Positions 25,466-33,047 of a DNA stretch of 35,664 bases are shown here, piece after piece; position 1 is the first letter of the stretch; every line of letters begins with the position of its first letter. Location: contig QCSA01000011.1 in the NCBI GenBank assembly GCA_003211695.1, forward strand, positions 1 through 35,664, in the 5' to 3' direction. Position numbers and translations under genes: made by a program. Under the pieces are notes generated by a model. That model did not search any database. It had not been told where the DNA came from and was given only the letters and a program-made list of their open reading frames with translations. The DNA is from Pelagibacteraceae bacterium AG-464-P07 (GTDB lineage Bacteria; Pseudomonadota; Alphaproteobacteria; Pelagibacterales; Pelagibacteraceae).

Positions 25466-26184
25466 AATTTAACCAATAAATCTTTTGATCTGCTACTATC
25501 AAGATAACGGCAATTATCAATTTTTAAATTGTTTTTAAATTTAATAAGAAGAGGATTACCTGTAGGTATTTCCAATCTTGAAATATTTTTGTCCGAAATA
25601 TTAAATAGTTTTTTACAAAGTGCTCTCAATGTGTTTCCATGGGCCGAAATCAATACATTTTGACCTTTTTGAATCAAAGGCTCAACATTTTTTAAGTAAT
25701 AATAAATTACCCTTTTATAAGTATCTTTTAAAGATTCAGTATCAGGAATTTTATTCCTGGGAATATTTTCATAAATTTTTATATTTAAAGGATGATTTGG
25801 ATTGTTTTTATTTAAAGGGGCAGGAGCCATATCCCAAGATCTTCTAAAAATATGGATTTTTTTTTCCCCATAAACTTTTTTCACTTGATCTTTGTTTAAT
25901 CCTGTCAATTCTCCATAATGTCTTTCATTTAATTCCCATGCTTTAGTAATTTGAGTTGGTTTAGAATTAATAGTGTTTAAAATTAATTCCAGAGTGTTAA
26001 TTGCTCTTTTTTGATAAGAAGAAAAAAAATTGTTTATTTTTAAATTTAGCTTTTTAATCAATTCGCCAGATTTCTTGGCCTCCAATTTACCCTTATCTGA
26101 AAGGTCTACATCAACCCACCCTGTGAACCTTTTTTTGAGATTCCAAACGCTTTGTCCATGTCTAACTAAAATAAGATAATTCAT
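25462..26184 (-). CDS. gpmA: 2,3-bisphosphoglycerate-dependent phosphoglycerate mutase
   Basis: A 240-residue glycolytic/gluconeogenic enzyme interconverting 3- and 2-phosphoglycerate. The phosphohistidine H9 is in LVRHGQSVWN, followed by RFTGWVDVDLS, the NERHYGELTG loop with catalytic glutamate, RRSWDMAPAP, and SAHGNTLRAL with the second histidine. I start at ATG 26184, which gives MNYLILVRHGQ; a TTG three codons upstream (26193) would only add MLQ. It is convergent with murU (4-bp overlap) and divergent from cutA. Confidence 0.95.
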   Translation of the reverse strand: MNYLILVRHGQSVWNLKKRFTGWVDVDLSDKGKLEAKKSGELIKKLNLKINNFFSSYQKRAINTLELILNTINSKPTQITKAWELNERHYGELTGLNKDQVKKVYGEKKIHIFRRSWDMAPAPLNKNNPNHPLNIKIYENIPRNKIPDTESLKDTYKRVIYYYLKNVEPLIQKGQNVLISAHGNTLRALCKKLFNISDKNISRLEIPTGNPLLIKFKNNLKIDNCRYLDSSRSKDLLVKF

Positions 26185-26214
26185 TTGTAACAATTAGTAT
26201 GCATATATTATAAA
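26185..26214 (+). promoter_or_regulatory. Possible cutA-operon promoter
   Basis: TTGTAA at 26185-26190 and TATAAA at 26209-26214 are separated by 18 bases; TTATAA one base earlier gives 17. The site fills the short divergent gap between gpmA and cutA, about 12 bases before the cutA ATG. A pattern match in AT-rich DNA, so weak evidence. Confidence 0.3.
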
Positions 26215-26225
26215 TAAAATATGTT

Positions 26226-26543
26226 ATGAAGAACATCAAATTTTTTTACATTACAGCGTCCGATAAAAGAGAAGCAGAAAAAATAGCTAAAAAACTATTA
26301 AACAGGAAATTAATTGCTTGTGCAAATATTATTAGTAATGTGAATTCTTATTTTGTATGGAAAAATAAGATTCAGAGTTCAAAAGAAATAATTATTTGTG
26401 GTAAGACAATCTCAAAAAATCAAAAAAAAATTATTAATGAAGTAAAAAAACTACATTCATATTCTGTGCCATGTATAATTTTTTTTGATATTAAAAATGG
26501 TAACAATGATTTTTTAAAATGGATAAAGCAATCAGTTATCTAA
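26226..26543 (+). CDS. cutA: Divalent-cation tolerance protein CutA
   Basis: A 105-residue trimeric ferredoxin-like protein of the CutA1 family, linked in E. coli to copper tolerance though its biochemical role is unclear. Family features are YITASDKREAEKIAKKLL, LIACANIISNVNSYFVWKNKIQ with the conserved AC.N and W, and the ending HSYSVPCIIFFDI..GN.DFLKWI. First of a tightly overlapping plus-strand set: cutA, VanZ-like, F1 zeta and nuclease. Its end overlaps the VanZ-like gene by 25 bp. ATG start. Confidence 0.93.
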   Translation: MKNIKFFYITASDKREAEKIAKKLLNRKLIACANIISNVNSYFVWKNKIQSSKEIIICGKTISKNQKKIINEVKKLHSYSVPCIIFFDIKNGNNDFLKWIKQSVI

Positions 26544-26908
26544 GAATATTATTCCATATTTTAATTTTGCTTTTAATTATTCTTTCGTTGTACCCAGGAA
26601 GTATTTTAGGTTTTCTGCTTTATGGAGATTTTAGATTGCAACCTCAGATCACAAAAGATTTTTTATATATTTCCTCTCAACATCTTTATGTTTACCTTCT
26701 TGTTTCTACACTTGGTTTTTTTTCTTACTTGAGAGATAAAAAATTTAATTTAGTTATCATTTATTTATTTTTTTTATCAATCATACTAGAAGTTTCACAT
26801 CTTGTAATTTCTGAAAGATCCTTTCAAATATTAGATCTTACAAGTAATATTTTGGGTGTATTAATCGCTTATATAGTAGTATTAATTTATAAATTTTGGA
26901 GAAAATAA
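26519..26908 (+). CDS. Small VanZ-like membrane protein
   Basis: A 129-residue protein with four predicted hydrophobic helices (about 9-30, 50-70, 78-97 and 105-125). The pattern resembles the VanZ-like family: an early LLLIILSLYPG, a charged DKK loop between helices, and LEVSHLVISERSFQILDLTSNILGVLIAY, where the E..H/Q...RS....D...N..G signature of VanZ-like proteins is recognisable. VanZ confers low-level teicoplanin resistance in enterococci, but most bacterial relatives have no known function. The gene overlaps cutA by 25 bp and ends directly at the start of the F1 zeta gene. ATG start. Confidence 0.75.
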   Translation: MDKAISYLRILFHILILLLIILSLYPGSILGFLLYGDFRLQPQITKDFLYISSQHLYVYLLVSTLGFFSYLRDKKFNLVIIYLFFLSIILEVSHLVISERSFQILDLTSNILGVLIAYIVVLIYKFWRK

Positions 26909-27223
26909 ATGAGTTCGTTTGATGAAAGAGAAAAAAGTTTCGAAAAAAAATTCATTCGAGATGCGGAACTTCAGTTCAAAGTGAATGCTAAAAGAAATAA
27001 ATATTTAGGAGAATGGGCCGCAGATAAATTGGGAAAAATGGACAGAGATAGAACGGCTTACGCTCAAGAAGTTATTAAATCTGATTTTGCTGAACCGGGC
27101 GATGAAGACGTATTTAGGAAAATTCAGAGTGATTTTAAAAAAGCATCGATAACTATACCTGATTCAGAAATAAGAGAACAAATGAGTTTTTTACTTGAAC
27201 GTGCAAAAAAAGATTTTTTATAA
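26909..27223 (+). CDS. F1-ATPase inhibitor zeta subunit (DUF1476)
   Basis: A 104-residue, highly charged, mostly helical protein matching DUF1476. In Paracoccus denitrificans this is the zeta subunit, which blocks ATP hydrolysis by F1 in alphaproteobacteria. Characteristic segments are FDEREKSFEKKFIRDAELQFK, ARRNK-like AKRNKYLGEWAADKLG, YAQEVIKSDF and EPGDEDVFRKIQSDF. It starts on the base after the VanZ-like stop and overlaps the thermonuclease reading frame by up to 29 bp. It is not next to the atp operon. The family is largely restricted to Alphaproteobacteria, which helps place the organism. Confidence 0.92.
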   Translation: MSSFDEREKSFEKKFIRDAELQFKVNAKRNKYLGEWAADKLGKMDRDRTAYAQEVIKSDFAEPGDEDVFRKIQSDFKKASITIPDSEIREQMSFLLERAKKDFL

Positions 27224-27716
27224 AATTTTTATTTTTTTTTTATTTTTTTTTTTTCAACAAAACAGTTTTGCTTCAATTATTGAAGGAATTCCAAGAATTA
27301 TAGATGGAGATTCATTGGAAATTAATAATAATAAAATCAGATTATTTGGCGTAGATGCTCCTGAAAAAAAACAAATTTGTAAAAAACCATACTTAATTAT
27401 TTCTTTTTTAATAAGTTTAGGTTTCCAAAAAAAATATGAATGTGGATTATTAGCAACAAAGCAATTAAAGAAGTTAATTAATAATAAAACAGTAAAATGT
27501 ATTGCAGAAAGCAAAGATCGATATAATAGATATTTATCGATTTGTTACTTAAAAAATAAAGATATTAATTCTTGGCTTGTGAAAAATGGATATGCTATTG
27601 CCTACAGAAGATACTCAAAAAAATATGTTCTAGAGGAACAACATGCTGAAAAAAACAAATTAGGAATTTGGCAAGGAACTTTTCAAAATCCCGAAGAGTG
27701 GAGAAAAAAAAATTAA
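27195..27716 (+). CDS. Secreted thermonuclease (SNase family)
   Basis: A roughly 170-residue nuclease of the staphylococcal-nuclease fold. A signal peptide with a nearly pure phenylalanine core (about residues 7-26, ending NSFA) suggests export to the periplasm or outside. Catalytic-site equivalents are D37 and D39 in IIDGDS, R49, D54 and E57 in IRLFGVDAPEK, and R112 in DRYNRYLS. The LGIWQGTFQNPEEWRK ending is standard. The start is uncertain: the frame offers TTG at 27195 and GTG at 27201, no ATG, and no Shine-Dalgarno. The signal core is encoded by T10 (27232-27241) and T12 (27243-27254) tracts, which are slippage-prone. It overlaps the zeta gene. Confidence 0.9.
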   Translation: MNVQKKIFYKIFIFFLFFFFQQNSFASIIEGIPRIIDGDSLEINNNKIRLFGVDAPEKKQICKKPYLIISFLISLGFQKKYECGLLATKQLKKLINNKTVKCIAESKDRYNRYLSICYLKNKDINSWLVKNGYAIAYRRYSKKYVLEEQHAEKNKLGIWQGTFQNPEEWRKKN

Positions 27717-27757
27717 TTACTATTTATTGTTAAGATATTTTTATGTAAGTTAATTCC

Positions 27758-28363
27758 GTGATTCGCTTAATCAAAAAATATTTTATCAATTTTTTTGTTT
27801 TAGTTGTTTTATCATCTTGTTCTTCGGTACCCTTAAATACAAAAAATAGTTGCGATATTTTTTCTGAAAAATATTTTTGGTATAAACATGCCAAAAAAAC
27901 AGAGAAAAAATGGGGTGCCCCTATTCATATTCAGTTGGCATTTATAAAAAAAGAATCCGATTTTGATTGGTTAGCAAAACCTGAGCGATTAAAATTATTT
28001 AAAATAATTCCCTATAAAAGAAAATCCAGTTCCTTTGGTTATTCTCAAGCTATAAAGGGAACTTGGGATCAGTATAAAAAGGAGACGAACAATCGCTTAG
28101 CAACTAGAGCAAGATTCAAAGATAGTGTTGATTTTATTGGGTGGTATATTGATAAAACTGAGAAACTTCTAAAAATTCCAAAAAGCGATGCTTACCGACA
28201 ATATATAGCTTACCATGAAGGATGGGGAAATTACAAAAATTACAAAAAAAATAAAAAAGTAATTATTTTTGCAAAAGAAGTTAAGAACCAAGCTAATCAA
28301 TACCGAAAACAGCTATCCAAGTGTCAAAAAAGATTGAATAGAAACAAATATATTATTTTTTAA
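27758..28363 (+). CDS. Lytic-transglycosylase-like (SLT) lipoprotein
   Basis: A 201-residue protein with a short basic N-terminus, a hydrophobic stretch and a lipobox-like VLSSC (C21), so it is probably a membrane-anchored lipoprotein. The domain after residue 45 resembles the SLT goose-lysozyme fold: HIQLAFIKKESDFDW supplies candidate catalytic E66, SSSFGYSQAIKGTWDQY is the G.SQ..KGTW motif, and YIAYHEGWGNY matches the Y..YH.G.G region. Such enzymes cleave peptidoglycan to anhydro-muropeptides, the substrate of AmpG. The sequence is shorter and more basic than classical Slt/Mlt. GTG start at 27758. Confidence 0.78.
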   Translation: MIRLIKKYFINFFVLVVLSSCSSVPLNTKNSCDIFSEKYFWYKHAKKTEKKWGAPIHIQLAFIKKESDFDWLAKPERLKLFKIIPYKRKSSSFGYSQAIKGTWDQYKKETNNRLATRARFKDSVDFIGWYIDKTEKLLKIPKSDAYRQYIAYHEGWGNYKNYKKNKKVIIFAKEVKNQANQYRKQLSKCQKRLNRNKYIIF

Positions 28364-28389
28364 GTTGTTATTTTATTTGATCTTTTCAT

Positions 28390-29208
28390 TTATCCAATTT
28401 TACCGTACTCGCTCCAAGATCCATCGTAAATTGTAGGTGAATAATTATCATGTATTAGTCGAAACGCCAGAGATAATACTGAAGCAGTAACTCCAGACCC
28501 GCAACTAAATACGGGATTTTTTGATTTATCTAATCCAGTTCTTTCAAATATTTTAATTAATTCCTCTTTATTTTTAAATGTGTAGTTTGATTTATTTATA
28601 CATTCAATAAAAGGCATATTCTTTGAATTTTTTATGTGACCACTTTTTAAACCAGGTCTAGGCTCAGGTTCTAATCCTTTGAAGCGTTTTTTACTTCTTG
28701 CGTCTATGACTTCAAACTTTTGCTCTTTAATATTTTTTTTAATCTCCATGATATTTTTAACTAAATCTTTTTGTTCATTGACAAAATAGTTGCTTTTTTT
28801 AATTGGACCGATTGTTTTCGAAACAGTTTTATTTTCTAATTTCCATTTTTTTAATCCACCATTTAAAACTGATATTTTTTTTGGATTATGGCCAAAATAG
28901 AAAAAAGTAAACCAACATCTACAAGCTGAAAATACGTCAGAATTATCATAAATAACAACTTTGTCTTTGTTTGTAATTCCAAGTTCCGAAACTACTTTTT
29001 GAAAGTAAGTACCTTTTGGAAGCATATGGGGTAGATCAGTATTATGTTCAGAGTTTTTATCTAGGTCAAAGAAAATCGCTTCTGGAATATGTTCTTCTAA
29101 ATATTCATTATATCCATCTCTTTGTGTTAAAGGCATATGCCAGGAACAATCTATAATTTTTACTTTGCTTAAATTTTTATTAAGCCAATTAGTTGATATC
29201 AATGTCAT
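28390..29208 (-). CDS. sseA: 3-mercaptopyruvate sulfurtransferase
   Basis: A 272-residue two-domain rhodanese-like enzyme. The N-terminal inactive domain (about 1-140) is followed by the C-terminal domain with active-site C236 in SCGSGVTA. CGSGVTA is the signature of mercaptopyruvate rather than thiosulfate sulfurtransferases. Also seen are DCSWHMP, HIPEAIFFDLD, RPGLKSGHIKNSKNMPF and the closing YDGSWSEYG. It transfers sulfane sulfur from 3-mercaptopyruvate to thiols or cyanide. It overlaps the stop of msrA by 4 bp (ATGA), indicating coupling. Confidence 0.94.
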   Translation of the reverse strand: MTLISTNWLNKNLSKVKIIDCSWHMPLTQRDGYNEYLEEHIPEAIFFDLDKNSEHNTDLPHMLPKGTYFQKVVSELGITNKDKVVIYDNSDVFSACRCWFTFFYFGHNPKKISVLNGGLKKWKLENKTVSKTIGPIKKSNYFVNEQKDLVKNIMEIKKNIKEQKFEVIDARSKKRFKGLEPEPRPGLKSGHIKNSKNMPFIECINKSNYTFKNKEELIKIFERTGLDKSKNPVFSCGSGVTASVLSLAFRLIHDNYSPTIYDGSWSEYGKIG

Positions 29209-29654
29209 TGAATATTTTTTTGAAAATATTTTTGGTGATATTCTTCGGCTTTACAATAATTCTTTTCTTTTGATATTTTGGTGACTACTTTCCTTTTCAA
29301 TTTTTCATTCTGCTTTTTAAGAATTTTTTCTGCCACCTTTTTTTGATCTTCGGAAATGTAAAAAATTTCACTTCTATAATTAGTTCCAATATTTAAACCT
29401 TGTCCATTAAGTTGTGTTGCATCATGAAAATCAAAAAAAAATCTAATTATATCTTCATAAGAAATTGTATTTTCATCGTATTCAAGTTGGACCACTTCAG
29501 CATGATTAGTTAAACCACTGCATACTTCTTCATAAGTAACATTCGGGCTGTTGCCTCCACAGTAGCCTGCTTCCGTTGAGGTTATTCCTTCTATTTTACG
29601 AAACTTTTCTTCGGGTTCCCAAAAACAACCTAGAGCTAAAATAGCTTTTTGCAT
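29205..29654 (-). CDS. msrA: Peptide methionine-S-sulfoxide reductase MsrA
   Basis: A 149-residue enzyme that reduces methionine-S-sulfoxide in proteins. The catalytic cysteine C10 is in GCFWEPEEKF, followed by GYCGG and the conserved DP-region equivalent (FDFHDATQLNGQGLNIGTNYRS). EEYHQKYF closes the domain. It is shorter than E. coli MsrA, with almost no N- or C-terminal extension, so the distal recycling cysteines seen in many MsrA are not obvious. It is coupled to sseA, a possible joint role in sulfur and oxidative-damage chemistry. ATG start; divergent from the EamA gene. Confidence 0.94.
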   Translation of the reverse strand: MQKAILALGCFWEPEEKFRKIEGITSTEAGYCGGNSPNVTYEEVCSGLTNHAEVVQLEYDENTISYEDIIRFFFDFHDATQLNGQGLNIGTNYRSEIFYISEDQKKVAEKILKKQNEKLKRKVVTKISKEKNYCKAEEYHQKYFQKNIQ

Positions 29655-29699
29655 AATTTTTTTATATTTAGAAAATTAAATATAAATTAATATAATTAA

Positions 29700-30584
29700 A
29701 TGAGCAAAAACATTTTAGGTGCACTATGCATGGTAGCAAGCGTCACTTTTTTCGCTTTGATGGATGTATTGGTTAAGGTTACGCATGATTATGCTGTTGG
29801 CGAAATACTTTTCTTTCGAGCATTATTCGGCTTTATTCCAATTTTTTTTTTAATTCCTAAAAAGCGTTTAAAAAATTTTTATAAAACTAAAAGATGGGGT
29901 CTTCATTTTTACAGATCATTATTTGGTGCCATTGCAATGGCTGCAATTTTTATCGCTTTAAGAAATTTACAATTAGCAGAGGTTACCGCAATGACTTTTG
30001 CAGGCCCAGTATTTGTAACACTACTTAGCATTTTCTTTTTAAACGAAAAAGTTAGAGCAAAACGTTGGAGTGCCGTAGGTTTAGGATTTTTTGGAGTCTT
30101 GTTTATAAGCGGACCAGGATTTGAATCAATGAATTATTATTACATATTTCCAATTATTTTTTGTATAGGATTTGCAGCTGTTTGCATTTTTATTCGCAAA
30201 CTTACACTTTATGGGGAAAGTGTATGGTTGATCGCATTTTATTTCACATTAACTTCTGGATTATTTGGACTTGCAACGATTCCTTTTGGAGGATGGTTAA
30301 TGCCTTCAATAAATGATTTTATTTTATTAGTACTAATTGGCATTTTTGGTTCTGTAGCAAATCTCCTTCTAACACAGTCCTATAAATTGGCCGAAGTTTC
30401 TCTGACCACTCCTTTAAAGTATTTATCTCTTGTTTTTGCTATAGTGTTTGGATTTTTTATTTTTCAAGAAATTCCATCAACATGGACAATATTTGGATCA
30501 TTATTAATAGTTATTTCTTCTCTTATAATTTTTACAAGAGAGCATTCACTTAAAAAACCGGTAATTATGCCAAGGCAACAATGA
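29700..30584 (+). CDS. EamA/DMT-family transporter
   Basis: A 294-residue inner-membrane protein with ten hydrophobic helices in two EamA repeats (about 5-140 and 150-285). Repeat marks are FALMDVLVKVTHDYAVGEILFFR and LAEVTAMTFAGPVFVTLLSIFFLNEKV in the first half, and LLTQSYKLAEVSLTTPLKYLSLVFAIVFGFFIFQE in the second. The E.V motif at the end of each helix 4 is typical. Drug/metabolite transporters of this type export amino acids or other small metabolites; the substrate cannot be told. Its stop overlaps the start of the DNA glycosylase gene by 4 bp. Confidence 0.9.
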   Translation: MSKNILGALCMVASVTFFALMDVLVKVTHDYAVGEILFFRALFGFIPIFFLIPKKRLKNFYKTKRWGLHFYRSLFGAIAMAAIFIALRNLQLAEVTAMTFAGPVFVTLLSIFFLNEKVRAKRWSAVGLGFFGVLFISGPGFESMNYYYIFPIIFCIGFAAVCIFIRKLTLYGESVWLIAFYFTLTSGLFGLATIPFGGWLMPSINDFILLVLIGIFGSVANLLLTQSYKLAEVSLTTPLKYLSLVFAIVFGFFIFQEIPSTWTIFGSLLIVISSLIIFTREHSLKKPVIMPRQQ

Positions 30585-31207
30585 GTAAACCTCCAGCTTA
30601 TTGGGATAAGGCAAAAAAAATTTTGTCAAGAAGAGATCCTGTATTAAGAAAAATAATAAAAAAATATAATAAAGGTTTTTTGACTACCAGAGATAATCCG
30701 TTTTTTTCCTTATGCCGCACGATTATTGGACAACAAATTTCCACAAAAGCTGCTGACTCAATTTGGTTAAAATTTGAAAAAAGATGTAAAAAACGTATCA
30801 ATCCTCATACGATATTAAAATTATCTTCACGTAATTTGAAGACAGCAGGCTTATCCCGTCAAAAAATCAGTTATTTAAAAAATATTGCCAAAAGTTTTAA
30901 AAACAAATTTTTTAGAATTAAAGAACTTAGAAAAATGAATGATAAAGAAGCGATAAATTATATAACACAATTAAAAGGACTCGGTGTTTGGAGTGCTCAA
31001 ATGTTTTTAATGTTTAATTTGAATAGACCAGATATTTTTCCAACTGCTGATATAGGATTTCTCCGTGCTATCTCAAAAAACTATAAAGTTTCTTACCCAC
31101 CTAGCAAAAGATTATTGGGTAAAATTTCCAAACTTCATATCGGTTATAGGAGTGTTTTTACCTGGTATATGTGGAGATCGATAGATTCAGGCGAAGTTGA
31201 ATATTAA
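30581..31207 (+). CDS. HhH DNA-3-methyladenine glycosylase (AlkA-like)
   Basis: A 208-residue base-excision repair glycosylase of the helix-hairpin-helix superfamily. The hairpin is LKGLGVWSAQ at 131-140, and the catalytic aspartate is D157 in FPTADIGFLRA, which follows the G/PD spacing of AlkA/MAG1 enzymes. TIIGQQISTKAADSIW is the family's conserved early helix. It lacks the N-terminal domain of E. coli AlkA, so it is the short single-domain form, and has no iron-sulfur cysteine cluster. It removes alkylated bases, judging by family. It overlaps the EamA transporter gene (ATGA) and ends 14 bp from the convergent GT17 gene. Confidence 0.88.
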   Translation: MSKPPAYWDKAKKILSRRDPVLRKIIKKYNKGFLTTRDNPFFSLCRTIIGQQISTKAADSIWLKFEKRCKKRINPHTILKLSSRNLKTAGLSRQKISYLKNIAKSFKNKFFRIKELRKMNDKEAINYITQLKGLGVWSAQMFLMFNLNRPDIFPTADIGFLRAISKNYKVSYPPSKRLLGKISKLHIGYRSVFTWYMWRSIDSGEVEY

Positions 31208-31221
31208 TTTTTTCAAACGAT

Positions 31222-32112
31222 TTAATCCAACCATAATTTATATTTTTCAATATTGTTCTGAATATAATTAGGAAGATGTTTTAAATCTATAGTTGTTAGT
31301 TTTTGACCTTTATTAAATTTAGATACACGTTGGTCTACTTTAAGATCATAAATAGTTTTTTTTTCCTTCATAATATTATTAATTTTTTCGACAGTTAAAG
31401 GTTCAATATCAAATTCTCTATGATGCAAATAGGATTTAAGTTTTTCTTCAATTGCTTTAGCGTTTTTTATATTAGAAAAATGCCATCCCCCATCATTAAC
31501 AAAATCAATATTTTTATATTTAATTTTTGAAAATAAAGTGTCTACTCTCCAAAAAGGATAAGCTCTATCTTTAATATTTCTTAGCCATTGAGGAGAAATT
31601 AAATCCTTTTTTTTACATGCCTTGGTTCCATACCAATTAAAGGAATCTAAACACAAATTCAATTTGTAATAAAACATTTTTTGTTGAAAAAGAATTAACT
31701 TATTTTTTATTTTTTTTAGATCCAAGTTTTCAAGATTTGGAATTTCATCAGCATCGGATACCATGATAATATCTTCTGGATCAGCTTCTTTGAGACCTCT
31801 AGTTATACAATTTCTATGATAATTTTCTCTTTTAGCAGCATTTAAAATATATTTTCCAGATTTTGTGCCTTCATCATCTTTATCATTAACCATTTCTATC
31901 CCATTAGGTTCATGGTCTAAAACCAAGTAATTTATTTTATCTTTGAATTGATTAAATTTATTGATATCAAATAATAATTCTCTTTTTTTACCACTGTGTG
32001 TGAATTTACTTTCAACAATTACAAATTTATCAACATAGGCATCTAAACAATTCAGACGAATATCAACAACTGTGTTTTCGTCAAAATACATGAAACAATC
32101 ATAAACTTTCAT
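31222..32112 (-). CDS. GT17-family glycosyltransferase
   Basis: A 296-residue protein with the features of glycosyltransferase family 17. The N-terminus is VYDCFMYFDENTVVDIRL, then VDKFVIVESKFTHSG, YHRNCITRGL, the metal-site motif SDADEIPN at 119-126, and GGWHFSNIKN later. The eukaryotic archetype (MGAT3) adds bisecting GlcNAc to N-glycans; bacterial members have unknown acceptors, presumably surface polysaccharide or lipid. No membrane segment or signal is visible, so it is cytosolic. It starts 8 bp after the uraD stop on the same strand. No other glycan gene lies near, so context does not reveal its acceptor. Confidence 0.85.
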   Translation of the reverse strand: MKVYDCFMYFDENTVVDIRLNCLDAYVDKFVIVESKFTHSGKKRELLFDINKFNQFKDKINYLVLDHEPNGIEMVNDKDDEGTKSGKYILNAAKRENYHRNCITRGLKEADPEDIIMVSDADEIPNLENLDLKKIKNKLILFQQKMFYYKLNLCLDSFNWYGTKACKKKDLISPQWLRNIKDRAYPFWRVDTLFSKIKYKNIDFVNDGGWHFSNIKNAKAIEEKLKSYLHHREFDIEPLTVEKINNIMKEKKTIYDLKVDQRVSKFNKGQKLTTIDLKHLPNYIQNNIEKYKLWLD

Positions 32113-32120
32113 AGGTTAAA

Positions 32121-32627
32121 TTATTTTATATTTATTTCATTTAAACGTAAATTAGCAATCCTACCTACCTGTATAATTGCTTCATTAAATTCATCATCAA
32201 CACTATTTAAAATTCTTTTTTTAAATTCACTTAAAATTTCTATTTTATTTTTACCCTTGACGGCAATAATTAAAGGAAAACCAAACTTTTGTTTATATTT
32301 TTTATTTAGATCCTTAAACTCATTAAATTCTTCCTCAGAGCATTGATCTAATCCTGCATTATTTTGTTCTGTTCGAGAATTTATAGTAAGCAAATTTACC
32401 GTAACTTTATTGGCTAAATCGGGATGTTCTCTGAGAATTTTTAATTGAGTTTCTTTACTAGCAGTTTTAAAAATTCCTAGCATTTTTGAACACAAGTCTT
32501 CAAAATTATTAAAGGGTTTTTGGTTATATAGTTTTTCCGCAATCCATTTGGTCTTTTCAAAAATATTAGCAAAAATTTCAACAAATTCACTTTGAGATAA
32601 TTTATTAATTTTATCAATCGTATTCAT
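32121..32627 (-). CDS. uraD: OHCU decarboxylase (2-oxo-4-hydroxy-4-carboxy-5-ureidoimidazoline)
   Basis: A 168-residue enzyme that converts OHCU to S-allantoin, the last step of urate breakdown to allantoin. The catalytic histidine is H68 in REHPDL, and SRTEQNNAGLD contains E87 and Q88, both matching the conserved active site. The helical pattern EFVEIFANIFEKTKWIAEKLY and KYKQKFGFPLIIAVKG is standard. It is divergent from uraH, with 72 bp between the starts, and that gap likely holds shared control. GT17 follows it. ATG start. Confidence 0.94.
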   Translation of the reverse strand: MNTIDKINKLSQSEFVEIFANIFEKTKWIAEKLYNQKPFNNFEDLCSKMLGIFKTASKETQLKILREHPDLANKVTVNLLTINSRTEQNNAGLDQCSEEEFNEFKDLNKKYKQKFGFPLIIAVKGKNKIEILSEFKKRILNSVDDEFNEAIIQVGRIANLRLNEINIK

Positions 32628-32679
32628 CTTAATAATTTTATTTTGATAAGTTTTAATATTTTAATTACTTAATTATTTA

Positions 32680-32685
32680 TATAAT
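32680..32685 (+). promoter_or_regulatory. Possible -10 box of uraH-xdhAB
   Basis: A perfect TATAAT lies 14 bases before the uraH ATG, implying a very short or absent leader. No convincing -35 hexamer stands 16-18 bases upstream. The 72-bp divergent gap (32628-32699) is nearly all A/T, so chance matches are likely. Confidence 0.3.
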
Positions 32686-32699
32686 ATATACATAATCTT

Positions 32700-33047
32700 A
32701 TGACAAAATTAACCACCCATTGTCTTGATACTTTTTCTGGTAAGCCTGCAAAAGGTGTTAAAGTGGATATTTACTTTGTTTCAGGCAAACGAGAAAAGCT
32801 CAATTCCATAGTTTTGAATAATGATGGACGAGCAGACAAACCTTTGGTCGAGGGAACTTTTTTTAAAGAAGGACAATATGAACTTGTGTTTTTTGTTGGA
32901 GATTATTATAAAAAAATTACCAACCTGCCTAAAACCCCATTTTTAGATGAAGTGGTCATTAAATTTGGAATATCTAATCCAAATGAACATTACCATGTTC
33001 CTTTATTAGTATCTCCTTGGAGCTATTCGACTTATAGAGGAAGTTAA
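32700..33047 (+). CDS. uraH: 5-hydroxyisourate hydrolase (transthyretin-like)
   Basis: A 115-residue protein that hydrolyses 5-hydroxyisourate, the product of urate oxidase, to OHCU. Family marks are the N-terminal LTTHCLDTFSGKPAKGV with active-site H7, the middle GRADKPL, and the C-terminal YHVPLLVSPWSYSTYRGS, whose YRGS tetrapeptide separates these hydrolases from hormone-binding transthyretin. No signal peptide, so cytosolic. Its stop directly abuts the ATG of xdhA, and uraD lies divergent, forming a ureide-pathway locus. Confidence 0.96.
   Translation: MTKLTTHCLDTFSGKPAKGVKVDIYFVSGKREKLNSIVLNNDGRADKPLVEGTFFKEGQYELVFFVGDYYKKITNLPKTPFLDEVVIKFGISNPNEHYHVPLLVSPWSYSTYRGS

Noticed and set aside
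27232..27254. T10 and T12 runs resembling terminator tails after the F1 zeta gene
   Set aside because: No hairpin precedes them, and the runs encode the phenylalanine core of the nuclease signal peptide in an intact frame.
29691..29696. TATAAT just before the EamA transporter start
   Set aside because: The box ends 3 bases before the ATG, so a transcript from it would begin inside the gene. It is most likely a chance match in an A/T-only spacer.
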